Shown: positions 11,643 to 21,987, counted from the first letter of the stretch. The stretch: 64,000 nt of DNA from Petaurus breviceps papuanus (GCA_028583685.1 JAMXIF010000003.1:53022525-53086524); one strand, 5' to 3'. Numbers and translations: made by a program. Notes: generated from the sequence alone by a model not told the origin.

Positions 11643-11979
11643 TTATAAAACAGCTGAAGCATCCCTGCTCCCCTGAACTGACCTGATACTGTAACTCCCC
11701 AAGGTACAATGAAGCAAGGATGGACCCAGGAGCCTAGGTCAAGTTTGGGCACAGCAACTGACAAGGCCATTGTGGACTCCCTCCTGCTTGGACCACTTGG
11801 CAACATACCTGCTGGCCCTCTATTTCTACCCCACTTTGGAAATACTAGTCCCTAGACTAGTGCTGGAGTATAGGCAGACTGCCCTTACCTGGTGATATCA
11901 GGTCTGGCCCCAGTGTGGAGGGACAGCAGGCTGCCTTAGTATTCACCTCTTCTTGTTCCTCCCACTCTCTGCTTCCTTT

Positions 11980-12235
11980 GGCATTTAAGTGGTGTAGTAG
12001 ATAGAACATGGGACCTGGAGTCAGAAAGACCTAAGTTCAAATCAAGCCTCAGACATTTACCGAGCTGTGTGACTCTAGGCAAGTCACTTAACCCTGTTTA
12101 CCTCAGTTTTCTCATCTGTAAAATGAACTAGAGAAGAAAATGGAAAATCATTCCAGTATCTTTGCCAAGAAAATCCCACATTGGGTCATAATAAGTTGGA
12201 CGTGACTGAAACAACTGAACAACCAAAAATTCAAA
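11980..12235 (+). mobile_element. MAR1-type SINE
   Basis: Full-length: 'gcatttaagtggtgtagtag' start, 'ctgtgtgactctaggcaag', then the MAR1-specific 3' part 'ccagtatctttgccaagaaa', 'atcccacattgggtcat' and 'gtgactgaaacaactgaaca'. Confidence 0.9.
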
Positions 12236-12329
12236 AGGAAGGATAGGAATTAGACCTGTGATTTCTCTGGTATAGAAAACTAGATGAAACACCTGCTGGT
12301 AATACAGATTAGCACCTTCGCTGAAAATT

Positions 12330-12898
12330 ACACTCTTAGCGAGTCGTGCAGTCAATGTAGACTCGGAGGCTGAGATTCAACAGAGCATGGATCATTTCTC
12401 TGCCACTTGGACTAATTTTGACCTGACAATTAACACTAATAAAACAGAGGTTTTCCACCAGCCAACACTGCACCATCTACACATGGAACTGGCACTTACG
12501 GCAAATGGAGAAGTTTTAGATGTTGTGGATAAATTCACTTACCTTGGCAGTGTACTTTCAGGGATGTACACATTGAGAATGAGGTTGATGCACACATTGC
12601 CAGAGCTAGCTCAGTGTTTGGAAGGCTCCAAAGGAAAGTGTGGAAAAGAAGAGGTATTAGACTGACTAGCAAACCGAAAGTCTTCAGAGCTGCTGTGCTG
12701 ACCTCATTGTTATATGCCTTTGAAACCTGGACACTTTACCAGCGCCATGCCAGGAAATTGAATCCCTTCCATTTGAATTGTCTTAGGAATATTTTGAAGA
12801 TCACTGGGCAAGATAAGGTACCAGCCACTGAGGTAATTCTCAGCTGAACAGTCTCCAATGGTCTGGCCAAGTTGTACAAATGCCAAACGTAAGTATTC
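12330..12898 (+). mobile_element. RTE-type LINE fragment: C-terminal part of reverse transcriptase
   Basis: Conceptual translation at 12387-12847 shows KTEVFHQP, then DKFTYLGSVLSG, a KVFRAAVLTSLLYAFETWTL block, and LNCLRNILKI, the thumb and post-RT pattern of RTE-like non-LTR retrotransposons. The frame shifts at least once (two overlapping open frames, 12387-12665 and 12614-12847) and ends in a stop before 'sequence resuming at 13281'. The upstream catalytic core is missing, so the copy is dead. Assignment to RTE rather than another LINE clade is from memory of the motifs. Confidence 0.75.
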
Positions 12899-12899
12899 C

Positions 12900-13280
12900 T
12901 AAAAGATTATTTTTGTCTTTTTTTTATATCTTTTTCCCCCAAAATTTTATTTTAGAATCAAACGTCAGAACACAAATAGAGAATAGAGAAAAGAAACAAA
13001 AATATCATAAACTTCTATATTGGAACTTAAATAAAAAGTTAGAAAGAAAAAAAAAGCATGTCACGTGCATAGCAGAGCATAAGAGAGGATCCAAAATATG
13101 TAACAATAAATTTTCATTTCAGGAAAGCCTGTATGATAAATAATACTCGTTGTGTTGAGAATTGTCCATCTTTTCTTTGCTCCCTTGTGCGTATTCTTTT
13201 GTTCTCTTCTGTGTACTTTTTTTACTTTGTTCTTTTTTCCCTTCCCCTAATCTGCCTCCCTAAAGGCCACAATAAACATA
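12900..13280. mobile_element. Insertion splitting the RTE fragment, family not recognised
   Basis: About 380 bases of AT-rich sequence separate two collinear RTE pieces. Similar flanks ('taaaagatta' near 12900 and 'taaaagatga' near 13278) could be a target-site repeat. A T-rich left side suggests a retroposed antisense insert, but I cannot name it. Confidence 0.45.
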
Positions 13281-13672
13281 AAAGATGATTTTATGAAGAA
13301 CTCACACAAGGCAAGTGCTCAAACGGTGGTCAGAAGAAGTGACACAAGGACACTTTTGAGGTCTCTCAGAAGAACTTTGGTATTTGTGAGATATGGGAAC
13401 CACTGGCACAGGATGGTGTGCCCACATCAAAGACACTGTAATCTATGAGCAAAGAAGAATTGCAGCAGCTCAAAAGAAATGTGAGATGTGCAAACTTAAA
13501 GACATCTCCAGTTCAAATTTCATGCGGACTATTTGTGTCCAACCTATAGTAGAGCCTTCTGATCTTGTATTAGTCTGATCAGCCACAGTCAGACACACTG
13601 TATACCTTGATTCTGACATAGTGGCATCATTTTGGTCCTCTTTGATTACAAAGGACAGAAATGAACAAAGAA
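13281..13672 (+). mobile_element. RTE-type LINE fragment, 3' terminal part
   Basis: Continues the element after the insertion: 'gtggtcagaagaagtgacac', then 'caggatggtgtgcccacatc' and the DNA of the C-terminal tail ending 'ctgatcagccacagtcagac', followed by 'tttggtcctctttgattaca' and 'aaaggacagaaatgaac'. The minus-strand copy at 16590-17121 is a close relative and retains the terminal zinc-finger-like motif that has decayed here. Confidence 0.78.
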
Positions 13673-13790
13673 TAACTGAGAAGTTAAGCCACTAGCCATA
13701 CAGTCAATAAGGGATGGGGACTTGAACGCAGGTCTTTCCAGCTCTAAGACTAATGTTCTATCTGTTTCATCAAGCTGTCTTTTATGAAGA
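13673..13790 (-). repeat. MIR-type SINE, antisense
   Basis: 'aagttaagccactagccata', 'gacttgaacgcaggtctttc' and 'ctaatgttctatctgtttca' follow antisense MIR order. Confidence 0.65.
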
Positions 13791-13884
13791 AACTTATTAG
13801 GATCTTTTATGGATTTAAATCAGTTTAAATGTAAATAGGGACCAAGCAAGTATAATCAGCTCTATTGAGGTTCAATACTGTTTC

Positions 13885-13998
13885 TAAGAAATCACTTAAT
13901 TAAAATGCTATATAAATGTGAGCTATTATTATTGTTACTGCCTCACAAGGGATTATGAGGATCAAATTAGAGAAGTTACAGAAAGGACTTTGTAACTA
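13885..13998 (+). repeat. CORE-SINE tail fragments
   Basis: 'aaatgctatataaatgtgag', 'ctattattattgttact' and 'gattatgaggatcaaatta' are 3' parts of the MIR-like marsupial SINE. Confidence 0.55.
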
Positions 13999-13999
13999 T

Positions 14000-14880
14000 T
14001 AAACAGCTTGTCTGTGCAAGCTAGGAAGATGACTCTGGGCTCCTACCTCAGCACGTTTTACAAAAAAACCCAGGTAAGACAAACTTTCAGAAGTCCTGTG
14101 CCCGGTCCCCACCTAGAGGCAAGATGGCACAGAAGTCTTTCCATACAAATGAATTCTCCAAGAATTCTGGTTCAACTCTTCTCCTAGGACTTACTCTATA
14201 GACCTGCTTATAACAAGTTGGCAAATAAATCACTTATGGAATTCTGATTAAAATATGTTCATCATAGCCTCATATTAATGCATATTAGTCATCCAAGGTA
14301 GAAAAAAAAAAAAGGAAGTAGATTGGAATTGCTTTAGAAGAAGGGGGCAAGGCCTTGCTTGAATTTGGCAATAGGGCTGCTTGCCTTGGAAAGATTCACA
14401 ATGAAAGCTCTGAAAACCTGTCTAAGGTGGATTTACTTTAGATTCCAGAAACAAAGGTCTTTTTTGTTGCCCAGGCCAATGAGGGACACCACTACTGTTT
14501 CATTTCCATTAATTGGAGCTTTCTCAAAAAGTTTCTTAATTGATTTAATTCCATGATTGCTTATTCTTCTCAGGTTTTTAAAATGCCACAAGCATTTTCA
14601 GATACCTACTATGTGCTGGGCGCAAACCATCAAAACAAGGCTTACATCATGTTACTCTGTCAAGGAAGCTGCTTCGTTTCATTGAGGGCAGCAGGATGAA
14701 TATATGCAGAGTTCTTTCCTCAAGGACACTTTTGGTTTCTGGGGCTACTGTTAAGAAGCTACAAATACAATTCTTCTTGTGTCCTGAACAAGCAGTCTAG
14801 TGAAATCTACAAACCCCTTCTCAGCTTAATGTTGTTAAATGCATAAAATGAAATATCTAGTATTACAATGAAAATCAATT
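14000..14880. other. Mostly unassigned sequence
   Basis: Only a short antisense L2-like tail around 14595-14650 ('gatacctactatgtgctggg') is suggestive. No gene seen; an open frame at 14359-14556 (65 codons) has no motif. Confidence 0.5.
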
Positions 14881-15034
14881 ATATTATATATATATATATA
14901 TTTATGAAATAAAATTATCAAAATATTATGAAAACAAGTTCAAGGATCCCTAGTTAAGAATCCCAGAAATAGAGTTGGGTGTTACAGCAGCCTACTAGTT
15001 TTTTATTGTCATTGTATTCCACATTTAGTGCTAA

Positions 15035-15175
15035 TAGTAATGAAAGTAAGGGAAAAGACCTGGGTTCCAATCCTGACTCTGACACTCGTTTCTGCATGGC
15101 TTTGGTGAATCATTTAACTTTTCGTTTCTGTACCTATAAAACAAGAAGGCAGAAAATACCCTGGGGTCCCAGCTT
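15035..15175 (+). repeat. MIR-type SINE fragment
   Basis: 'gacctgggttccaatcctga', 'ctctgacactcgtttctgc' and 'taacttttcgtttctgtacc' are MIR body blocks. Confidence 0.65.
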
Positions 15176-15289
15176 TAGACTGATGTCTCTAATCTAACAT
15201 TTATATAGCACAATCAGGTATGCAGAGCACTTTATATTAAATATATATGTCATGCTATATTTCTTTATATAATACATAAATACAGATTC

Positions 15290-15512
15290 ATATGCTTGTG
15301 TGACCTTAGGCAAGTCACTTCATCTCTCTGAGCCTCAGTCTCCTTATCTTCAAAATGAGGAGAGATGGACCAGAGAAATAACCAAGGTCCCTTCCAATTC
15401 TAAATCTATTATTCTATGATACCTTGAAATCCTACTGTCTAGAACTCTGTACCCACTGAATTGTTAAATGGTGATTTACTTTATCTTCCTTTCTAAAGAC
15501 TCCATACATATA
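15290..15512 (+). repeat. MIR SINE with extended 3' tail (pair with 22045-22272)
   Basis: MIR end blocks ('gtgaccttaggcaagtcact', 'aaggtcccttccaattctaa') are followed by about 95 bases, including 'tgttaaatggtgatttactt', that recur after the MIR at 21988-22190. MIR normally stops before this, so both copies may belong to a larger, unnamed repeat. Confidence 0.55.
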
Positions 15513-15569
15513 ACATAGGTACAAATATATCTATGTATACATGAACATGTATACATATAGGTACATAAT

Positions 15570-15742
15570 CTCATTGGATCCTCCCATTGCTATTACTGTT
15601 CACATTTTATAGGTGAATAAACTGAATCTGAGAGGTTAAGTAAATTGCCCAGGGTCACAGGATTACTGTATCTTTGTCAATATTTAAACCCAGGTCTATC
15701 TGACTACAAGGCTGGCATTCTATCTACCCTGTCAGGCCTTGC
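15570..15742 (-). repeat. MIR-type SINE, antisense
   Basis: 'cacattttataggtgaataa', 'gcccagggtcacaggattac' and 'tttaaacccaggtctatctg' in antisense MIR order. Confidence 0.8.
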
Positions 15743-16130
15743 TAAATGCAGAAGACTAGAATGATGGTCACTGTGTCCTGGAGGGCTCAGGAAACATTTC
15801 ATCTCCAGTTTCCTTTCTTTTTCCCTTTCACATCCAAGAATGGTCACACTTCATCATCTGCATCTTTTCTTTCCTCCACTACTCCCCTACCTTTCCATTC
15901 TTATTCTTATCTCTGTATTTAGAGTTTTTGTCTAACTAGATTCATAAGTCCCTACTTTTATTCATCAGAAAATGGAGTCCCCTGTCCCCTATAAGTATGT
16001 CCCTCAGTCAACAGGTAAGATAAAGGAGTGATCTGATGAGACACCTTCATTCCAGACTGAAAAGCCTGTGCTCCATCCTTCTGCAGGTTCAAGAAGACTT
16101 TGGCCCTGCTAGGTCACTAGCTCTGTTTAC
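15743..16130. other. Unassigned sequence
   Basis: No feature recognised; pyrimidine-rich around 15800-15900. Confidence 0.5.
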
Positions 16131-16134
16131 TAGC

Positions 16135-16290
16135 TTTTATTTGCTCTATTGAGTCCCATTCAACCAATGTTTAATAAAAACCTACTATTTATGTCAATTA
16201 GTCAACATTTATTAGGTGCCAAGCACTATGAGGCTACAAAAAGAGGCAAAAGTCACTCCATACCCTGAGAGAAATTATGAATAACCAATA
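16135..16290 (-). mobile_element. L2 LINE 3' end, antisense
   Basis: 'caacatttattaggtgccaa', 'gcactatgaggctacaaaaa' and 'ccataccctgagagaaatta' are the reverse complement of the L2 tail. Confidence 0.65.
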
Positions 16291-16589
16291 TCTTGGAGAG
16301 ATTCAGAGGTCTCCCCTTTTTCTAACTTCCTCATTTTAAACCCTTTAGTTTTCTTTAAGGACATTACTGATAATAAGATTGCATTAACATTCCTCATCTT
16401 GGTCAGACCCCACCCAACCTTACAAGGAATGTAATCTAAAGTGGAGAAGCCCAAGGTGTTCTACTCAAGCTTGGGTGGAGACAGATCTATACATTTGTCT
16501 ACATAGCCCAAGGCCAGGAGTGGTCTGATATAGCTAGGGGTGATCCTCCCAGGGTGCCATATTGTCACTAGCAGTCCCTCATTGCTTTG

Positions 16590-17121
16590 GTTGGTTGGTG
16601 GTTGTCCCGAGAGGACCAAAATGACATCACTATACTAAAGTTGTTTCAATGTGTCTGACTGTGGCTGATCAGACCAATAGGAGTTCGGAATGCCCTACCA
16701 CAGGTCAGGCACAAATAGTCCCTGTGAACATTTGGGGTGGATTCTCCAAATTTGCATAACCTTCCTTTCCTTTGAGCCTTTTCAATTCTGCTTTGCTCAC
16801 AGAGCACAGCACCTTCTCTGATGTAGGCACACCATGCTGAGCAGTCCTGTGCCAGTGTCTCCCATGTCACACAATCAGTTCCAAAGTTCTTGAGAGAGCC
16901 CTCGAGAGTGTCCTTGTATCACTTCTTCTGACCACCATGTGAACGCTTGCCCTGTGTGAGTTCTCCACAAAAAAGTTTTTGGCAAGTGTATGTTTTGCAT
17001 TGGAACAACATGGCCAGCCCATCAGAATTGCACTACCTGAAGTAGACAGTGGAATAGAGAAAAAGTGGGAAGCTTTCAGAGATTTGATGTATAGCACTGC
17101 ATTTGCTCATCTGGATCAGAA
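16590..17121 (-). mobile_element. RTE-type LINE 3' part with C2H2-like tail
   Basis: On the minus strand the 3' portion of an RTE-like ORF2 is legible. A 74-codon frame (16646-16870) ends with a C-x2-C-x12-H-x3-H motif containing CGRAF and GLISH, the zinc-finger-like tail this LINE group carries after the RT. Upstream on the same strand, the sequence for a GxxKKRY-type block is present in another frame, so at least one frameshift separates them. The 3' terminus 'tttggtcctctcgggacaac' resembles the end of the 13281-13672 copy. It is 5'-truncated by the adjacent LTR fragment. Confidence 0.8.
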
Positions 17122-17378
17122 TGCTGAGGTTTGGGGCTTAGGTGAAATACCAACATACCAGGTTCTGCCAAATGAATTTGACTCAAGCCTTCTCTCAGCC
17201 AAAGTAAAACAAAGTTTATTAAAGATTCATCTTAATGGGTAGACTCCTAAGAAGCCTAAGTATTTGTGATGCTTGGATTGACAAGTGGGCCAGAACAATC
17301 TACATAGACTGAGTCTGAGACGAGTTGGATTGAATCTCAGTCCCTTCATGGAGCCAAGATAGATCTTATCTATAGAAA
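17122..17378 (-). mobile_element. Fossil LTR fragment, family 'B' (R/U5 end)
   Basis: Matches the first 120 or so bases of the next LTR (17379 onward): a TGxxGAGG(G)TTT start, 'gaatttgactcaagccttct', 'cagccaaagtaaaacaaagt' and TTTATTAAA (AATAAA on the minus strand). The rest, to 17378, is not seen elsewhere in the window. No retroviral coding sequence is visible. Confidence 0.65.
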
Positions 17379-17572
17379 TGAAGAGGGTTTAGGGGTGCTC
17401 AAGACCCCAAAATGCCAACACGCCGGGTTCTACCGAATGAATTTGACTCAAGTCTTCTCTCAGCCAAAGAAAAGCAAAGTTTATTAAAAGTTTGCTTGTA
17501 TTGGACACAGAGTAATTCTGTGCTAGAAAATTCTATGGCACTCTCACCCCACATTGAGACCAGATGGGGTCT

Positions 17573-18100
17573 TGTAGCGGCAAGCACCCCAAGCACGTCC
17601 TCAGGGTTTGCTGCCCATACAGGTTCTTGGATCTGCTTTGATAAAGGAAAGCAACTCAAAATGGGTTAACAAGCTTACTTTAATCAGTCAGACCTTGTTC
17701 AGGGGAAAAGGTCAGCACCCCGAACTTCAAAGTATACAGGCAGAATTATCAAGACAGAAACAGATCAAGTAGACAGATTTCCAAACTGTCCAACTATTAC
17801 ATCCATACCCAGTCAACATCTGGGTTTCCACATCTGGGTTTTTCAAAGCCAGGAGGGTCCTGGACAACGGCTTCCCAGAATCCAGATCAAATCACAGAAC
17901 ACTTCTCAAAGTGAGCCCCCAAAACAAAGCCTCACATCAGGGCTTATATAGCCTTCTCCTGGCTCAGAGAATGTAACAACCTTATTGACCCAGTGGCCAA
18001 TCAAAAAGTATCTACTGAAAAACAAGCCTCCCTCCCCAGGCTTCAGGTGCACTTTAGCCTAGGGGCAGGGAAGATCTTCCAAATTTGCATTCCCATTACA
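17573..18100 (-). mobile_element. Fossil solo LTR, family 'A'
   Basis: 528-bp antisense LTR starting TGTAATGGGAATGC and ending ..GCCGCTACA on its own strand. Both ends abut the perfect 5-bp repeat ggtct (17568-17572 and 18101-18105). A TATA-like 'cttatatagcc' lies near 17944 and an ATTAAA-like signal near the left part. It matches the solo LTR at 43067-43558 closely; over the first ~115 bases about 7% of positions differ. A lone LTR left by recombination; no internal viral sequence. Confidence 0.9.
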
Positions 18101-18121
18101 GGTCTTATATACAGAAAGGTT

Positions 18122-18833
18122 GTGGGAGTAATCTAGGGGTGGTCTAGGGGAGGAGTTTGGGGGGGGGTCTTCAGGAGGAGTCAGATGAGGTCAGACTCCA
18201 GTAATGAGTTTGGGGAGGGTCTTCAGGAGGAGTTAATGAGGTCAGGTAACAGTTGATTTGGGTATAGTTATTTTGATAGGCTCAAGGGTGGGAAGTAGAT
18301 GGACAATGGAGGGCCCAACTAGTAACAAAGGTTTGGGCAGAACCACAATAAAAGGCTTATGGCCTCATGCAAATGTGTCATCAATTGGAATGATTCAGAG
18401 TTCAAGGGGGTTCCCAGAGCCTGTACCTTAAAGATTCAAGGACAGCTCAAGGGGGTTCCCAGAACCATCATTAAGACTGTGGGAGAGATCTAGAGGTGGT
18501 CTAGAGGAAGGGTTTGGGGAGGGTCTTGAGAAGTCTAAGGAGGATCTTGACAGGACTGAGGTCGGACTCCAGGAATGGGATTAAGGGTGGAAAATAGGTA
18601 AAAGTTACTTAGAGAGTTTAAGGGTAACAGATTATGAGTATAGTATATGAGTATATATATTTTGATAGAATCAAGGGTAGAAAGTAGCTGGACAGTGGTG
18701 GGCTAGGCTAGGTTAAGAGTAACAGAGATTTGGGCCTAGAAATAATGAAAGGTTTATGGCCTCAGACAAATGCCTCATAAGTGGGAAGACTCAAAGAGAG
18801 TTCAAGGGGTTTCCCAGAGCCTGTACCCTATCA
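18122..18833 (-). repeat. Internal tandem duplication in LTR 'B'
   Basis: Two related blocks of about 0.31-0.35 kb share, in order, 'gtgggag', 'ctaggggtggtctag'-like, 'gtttggggagggtctt', 'ttttgatag', 'caagggt' and 'cccagagcctgtacc'. Duplicated U3 blocks are common in retroviral LTRs. Confidence 0.7.
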
Positions 18834-18839
18834 AGAACA

Positions 18840-19565
18840 CTCACAAACACCAAGACTAGTTTGATGAAAATGATGTGGAAATTCAAAAGCTGCTAAATGA
18901 AAAACGAGAACTCTACAGAATTTGCCAGCAGGATAGTTCATCCATCTCTAAGAAGGCAGCATTTAATTCCATCAAAAGTAAAGTACAAGCAAAGCTTGGA
19001 GAGATGCAAGATTCCCGGCTCAGTAAAAAGGCAGATGAAATTCAGTTTTATGCTGATAGTAACAATCCAAAGTGCTTTTATGATGCCCTGAAGGTCATTT
19101 ATGGGCCAAAGACCTATGGTGTATCCCAACTGCTCAGTGCTGATGGAGCCACATTGATTAGTGATAAGGACATCATCCTAGAGAGATGGGCTGAACACTT
19201 CCATAGTGTTCTCAACAGTTATTAATTAATGCTGAGGCCATTGACTGTTTACCTTCTGTTAAAGTCAATCCCTCCCTAGCTGAAGCTCCAAGTGAAGAAG
19301 AGGTTTTGGATGCCATTAGGCTCCTTTCATGTGGCAAAGCACCTGGTGCCGATTCGACTCCAGCTGAGATTCACAAAGTAGGAGGTCCACTGCTCATACA
19401 AAAGCTGACTGAAACTTTCCAGGTTTTATGACAAGAAGAGATTATCCCCCACATATTCAAGGATTCCTCCATTGTCCATCTCTATAAAGGTAAAAGAAAT
19501 AGATTGTCCTATGATAATCACAGGGCAGTCTCTCCCTCATTGCTTCAAAGTGTATATAAACTGTG
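18840..19565 (+). mobile_element. RTE-type LINE fragment: N-terminal side of the reverse transcriptase
   Basis: An open frame of 116 codons (18875-19225) reads like the region before and at the start of the RT domain of a common RTE-like LINE: KKAAFNSIKSKVQAKLGEMQ, KADEIQFYADSNNPKCFYDA, VIYGPKTYG, LLSADGATLISDKDII and ERWAEHFHSVLN. Past a stop, further frames continue with a GKAPGADS-type block near 19340 and DNHR near 19510. The downstream part is absent. Opposite in orientation to the RTE piece at 16590-17121, so these are two separate insertions. Confidence 0.85.
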
Positions 19566-19868
19566 AGCCTGCCGCCATAACTATCTTTAGCCTAAGATGA
19601 CCAAATGATTATCCTTTTATAACTGTCTTTAGCTTAAAAGAGATGGCCCAATAACCATCCTTTTACTAATAACCTGCTGACTTTATTAACAAAATGGTTA
19701 AACTGCCCAGAAACTATGTCTCTTGGAGCTTTTTTAAAGTCACAGCCCTACTAGGGCTATGGTGGCTATATACCTCCCTAACAAAGAAAATAATTGTTGA
19801 TTAGTCCTAAACCTGTTCATTGATTCAGCCTTCCTACTGCTCAGTTTACTACTTTAAATTCCCTCAGT
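19566..19868. other. Unassigned sequence
   Basis: Begins abruptly where the RTE match ends. A TATA-like 'gtgtatataaactgtg' occurs near 19550. It could be part of an unrecognised insertion. Confidence 0.4.
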
Positions 19869-19869
19869 C

Positions 19870-20050
19870 ACCTGTCCAGATAACCAGTATAGTATAGTAG
19901 ATAGAAGAACCAACCTCAAAGCCAGAAAGACCCAGACTCAAATTCTGCCCCGACACATGCTGGCAGGGTGACCTTGGGAAGATCACTTAATATCTCCAGT
20001 GCTCTACATCTCAGTGCTCTACAGTCAACATCAGGTTGACTGCATGACCC
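19870..20050 (+). repeat. MIR-type SINE
   Basis: 'agtatagtatagtagataga', 'aaagccagaaagacccagac' and 'cagggtgaccttgggaagat' in sense order, with a small internal duplication of 'cagtgctctaca'. Confidence 0.7.
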
Positions 20051-20154
20051 AAACTAGATTCAAATATAATTGGGAATTTTTTTAAATAAATAAAAATACA
20101 ATACAACAAATTTCAAAACTAGGTTAATATGCAGCCAGCATGATCCTATGTATG

Positions 20155-20872
20155 GTTTGTTCAGTCCTATCTGACTCTTCCTGACGCCACAGACCATACT
20201 GTCCATAGAGTTTTCTCGGCACAGATAGTGGAGTGATTTGCCATGTCAAGTCCTAAAATAAATCAAAGTCAGTAGTTGAGGAATAAAATCTTTAACTGAG
20301 ACAACAGGAGAGAGCAAACCTGCCACCCTGGGGGATGAATGCAGAGCACAATGGATTTCCCAACATGGAGACCCATGAAAAAGTTTCTTCTACCCTTAAA
20401 AGGAGAGGGGGAAAAAGTAATACAAGACAGCAAGGCCTGGTCATGAGATGCCACCATTTTGAGCAAGGAAAACCACTTCATTTCAGCAATTTTGCCCTTA
20501 CGCCATGAATCCCAGCAGAAAGACCTAAGGGGCCACTGTTTGGCTCAAGCTGGCTTTGTTTACAAGGAAAAGTTTTGGGATGGGACCTTAAGGTGTGGCT
20601 CAGCTCAATCTAATCAGCACTGTATTTAGGGTAGGAATGTAAGGACCTTGTAGGAATTCTAACATTGCTAGGATGACTAATAGTGGTAGTTAATATTACA
20701 TTTGGCATTAACAATATTCTGTCAACCATTTCCTTCTCCAGTGGATTAAGGCAAAGAGGTCAAGTGACTTGCCCAGGGTCACATAGCTAGTAAACATCTA
20801 AGGTTGTATTGAACTCAGGTCTTCCTGACGCTAGATCCAGCACTCAATCCATGTGCTACCCAACTGCCTTAT
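20155..20872 (-). mobile_element. MAR1-type SINE, antisense, split by an LTR-like insert
   Basis: Left piece 20155-20243 ('ttcagtcctatctgactctt' to 'gagtgatttgcca') and right piece 20725-20872 ('ccatttccttctccagtgga' to 'gtgctacccaactgcc') join cleanly at the MAR1 motif 'tttgccatttccttctcc', showing that 20244-20724 inserted into it. Confidence 0.88.
20244..20724 (-). mobile_element. Fossil solo LTR candidate inside a MAR1 SINE
   Basis: 481-bp insert with TG at one end and CA at the other (TGTCAAGTCC ... ATTCTGTCA), flanked by gcca and acca, a near-perfect 4-bp target repeat of the kind left by class I elements. T-rich sequence at the left end suggests a minus-strand 3' end, but the orientation is uncertain. 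It does not resemble the other LTRs here. No coding sequence. Confidence 0.6.
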
Positions 20873-21020
20873 GGTTTTCTCTTTGAGTTTGACACCACTG
20901 CTTCAGGCAACTTTCTAAGGCTATAAATCAGAATTTCCTCTCCCTGGGAGTTCCCATACCAGTCATATCACAGGTCCAATCCTTATGCCCTGTAAACTTC
21001 TCCAATTATATGTGACCCTC

Positions 21021-21706
21021 TGTAGCACCGATGCAATATTTACAGTACCCACGATCACAATAAAGACCGTGACTATGAGTATTGCATGATGTTCGATCGC
21101 AAAATATACCAGATTCAGAACTGAAACATTTATTTAGATACCAGAAAACCAAATCCCAAAACCAGTAAGCCAATTCCATCACAGTACCAAAGATATTCAG
21201 AAGCCATAATAACACGGAGAGCCACAGCATCCTTCTAGCCTTCCCACAAACCATACAAGATCAATATTTACTTACAAACCTCTCTATCTCCTTGTCTGAG
21301 CTCCTCTGTCCCCCACCATCTGGCTAGCTCTCACTACCAGCTTCCTGTGGGCAAACTCCTCCCACCACAGGCTCCATGTGACCACATTCAGCCTATTAAG
21401 AGACAGAGTTTGTCTTCACAGCAGGGAAGCTTCCTGTGGGCTCTGCTTCCCTTCAGGAAACTCCTCCCACCACAGGCTCCATGTGACCACATTCAGCCTA
21501 TTAAGAGACAGAGTTTGTCTTCACAGCAGGGAAGCTTCCTGTGGGCTCTGCTGCACCCTTCAACAAATTCCCTCCATCACAGGCTCCATGTGATTACCTC
21601 CAGCCTACTGGGGGCAGAGTTTGCCTTCAATGCAGGGGAGGTCTTCAAACTCCCCTAGGCCTATTAAAGGGGCAATGAAGATCTTCAAATTCCCATTCCC
21701 ATTACA
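21021..21706 (-). mobile_element. Fossil solo LTR, family 'A'-related
   Basis: 686-bp antisense LTR whose own-strand start TGTAATGGGAATG matches the LTRs at 17573-18100 and 43067-43558, and whose end is ..GGTGCTACA. The perfect 5-bp repeat ccctc lies at 21016-21020 and 21707-21711. AATAAA on the minus strand (21130-21135) gives the polyadenylation signal. The U3 carries a 105-bp tandem repeat, making it longer than its relatives. No internal viral sequence. Confidence 0.88.
21341..21610. repeat. 105-bp tandem repeat within the LTR
   Basis: About 2.5 units. Landmark 'ccaccacaggctccatgtga' recurs with a step of 105 bases; the first two units are identical over at least 85 bases, while the third ('ccatcacaggctccatgtga', step about 107) is diverged, so the last duplication is recent relative to the first. 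Confidence 0.9.
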
Positions 21707-21741
21707 CCCTCCTGTATGAGCCTGCTTTCAACCAACTCTTC

Positions 21742-21940
21742 TTTCTCAGTGTATTGTATAGTGAAAAGAACACTGGATCTGGAATCAAAAGACTATGTTT
21801 TGAATCCTAGCTTGGCTACCTGTGTGACTTTAGGTAAAACATTTGTTTCTCTGAGCCTCTGTTTCCTCATATATAAAAGGAGGAAATTGAACTATTACCT
21901 TCTCTAAGGTTCTTTCAGTTCTGAAACCTTTAAAATCCAC
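21742..21940 (+). repeat. MIR-type SINE
   Basis: 'gtgaaaagaacactggatct', 'ttgaatcctagcttggctac' and 'gcctctgtttcctcatatat', ending in 'ttctttcagttctgaaacc'. Confidence 0.85.
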
Positions 21941-21987
21941 TGATTCTTATTCCAAGTCCTTATGGATATTATGACATTATTAGGGAG

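Larger units (their letters stand above)
17379..18833 (-). mobile_element. Fossil LTR, family 'B', containing a younger LTR
   Basis: An LTR in antisense orientation with TG..CA-type ends (left TGAAGAGGGTTTAGG, right ...CCCTATCA). Flanks agaaa and agaac may be a decayed 5-bp target repeat. A younger solo LTR (17573-18100) sits inside; without it this unit is about 0.93 kb. Its U3 half holds two similar blocks about 358 bp apart (18122-18431 and 18480-18833). A plus-strand partial copy is at 25600-25806. No gag, pol or env is seen. Confidence 0.65.

Noticed and set aside
16646-16870. C2H2 zinc-finger-like motif suggesting a host zinc-finger gene
   Set aside because: The motif is the known C-terminal tail of RTE-like LINE ORF2, and the flanking sequence is LINE.
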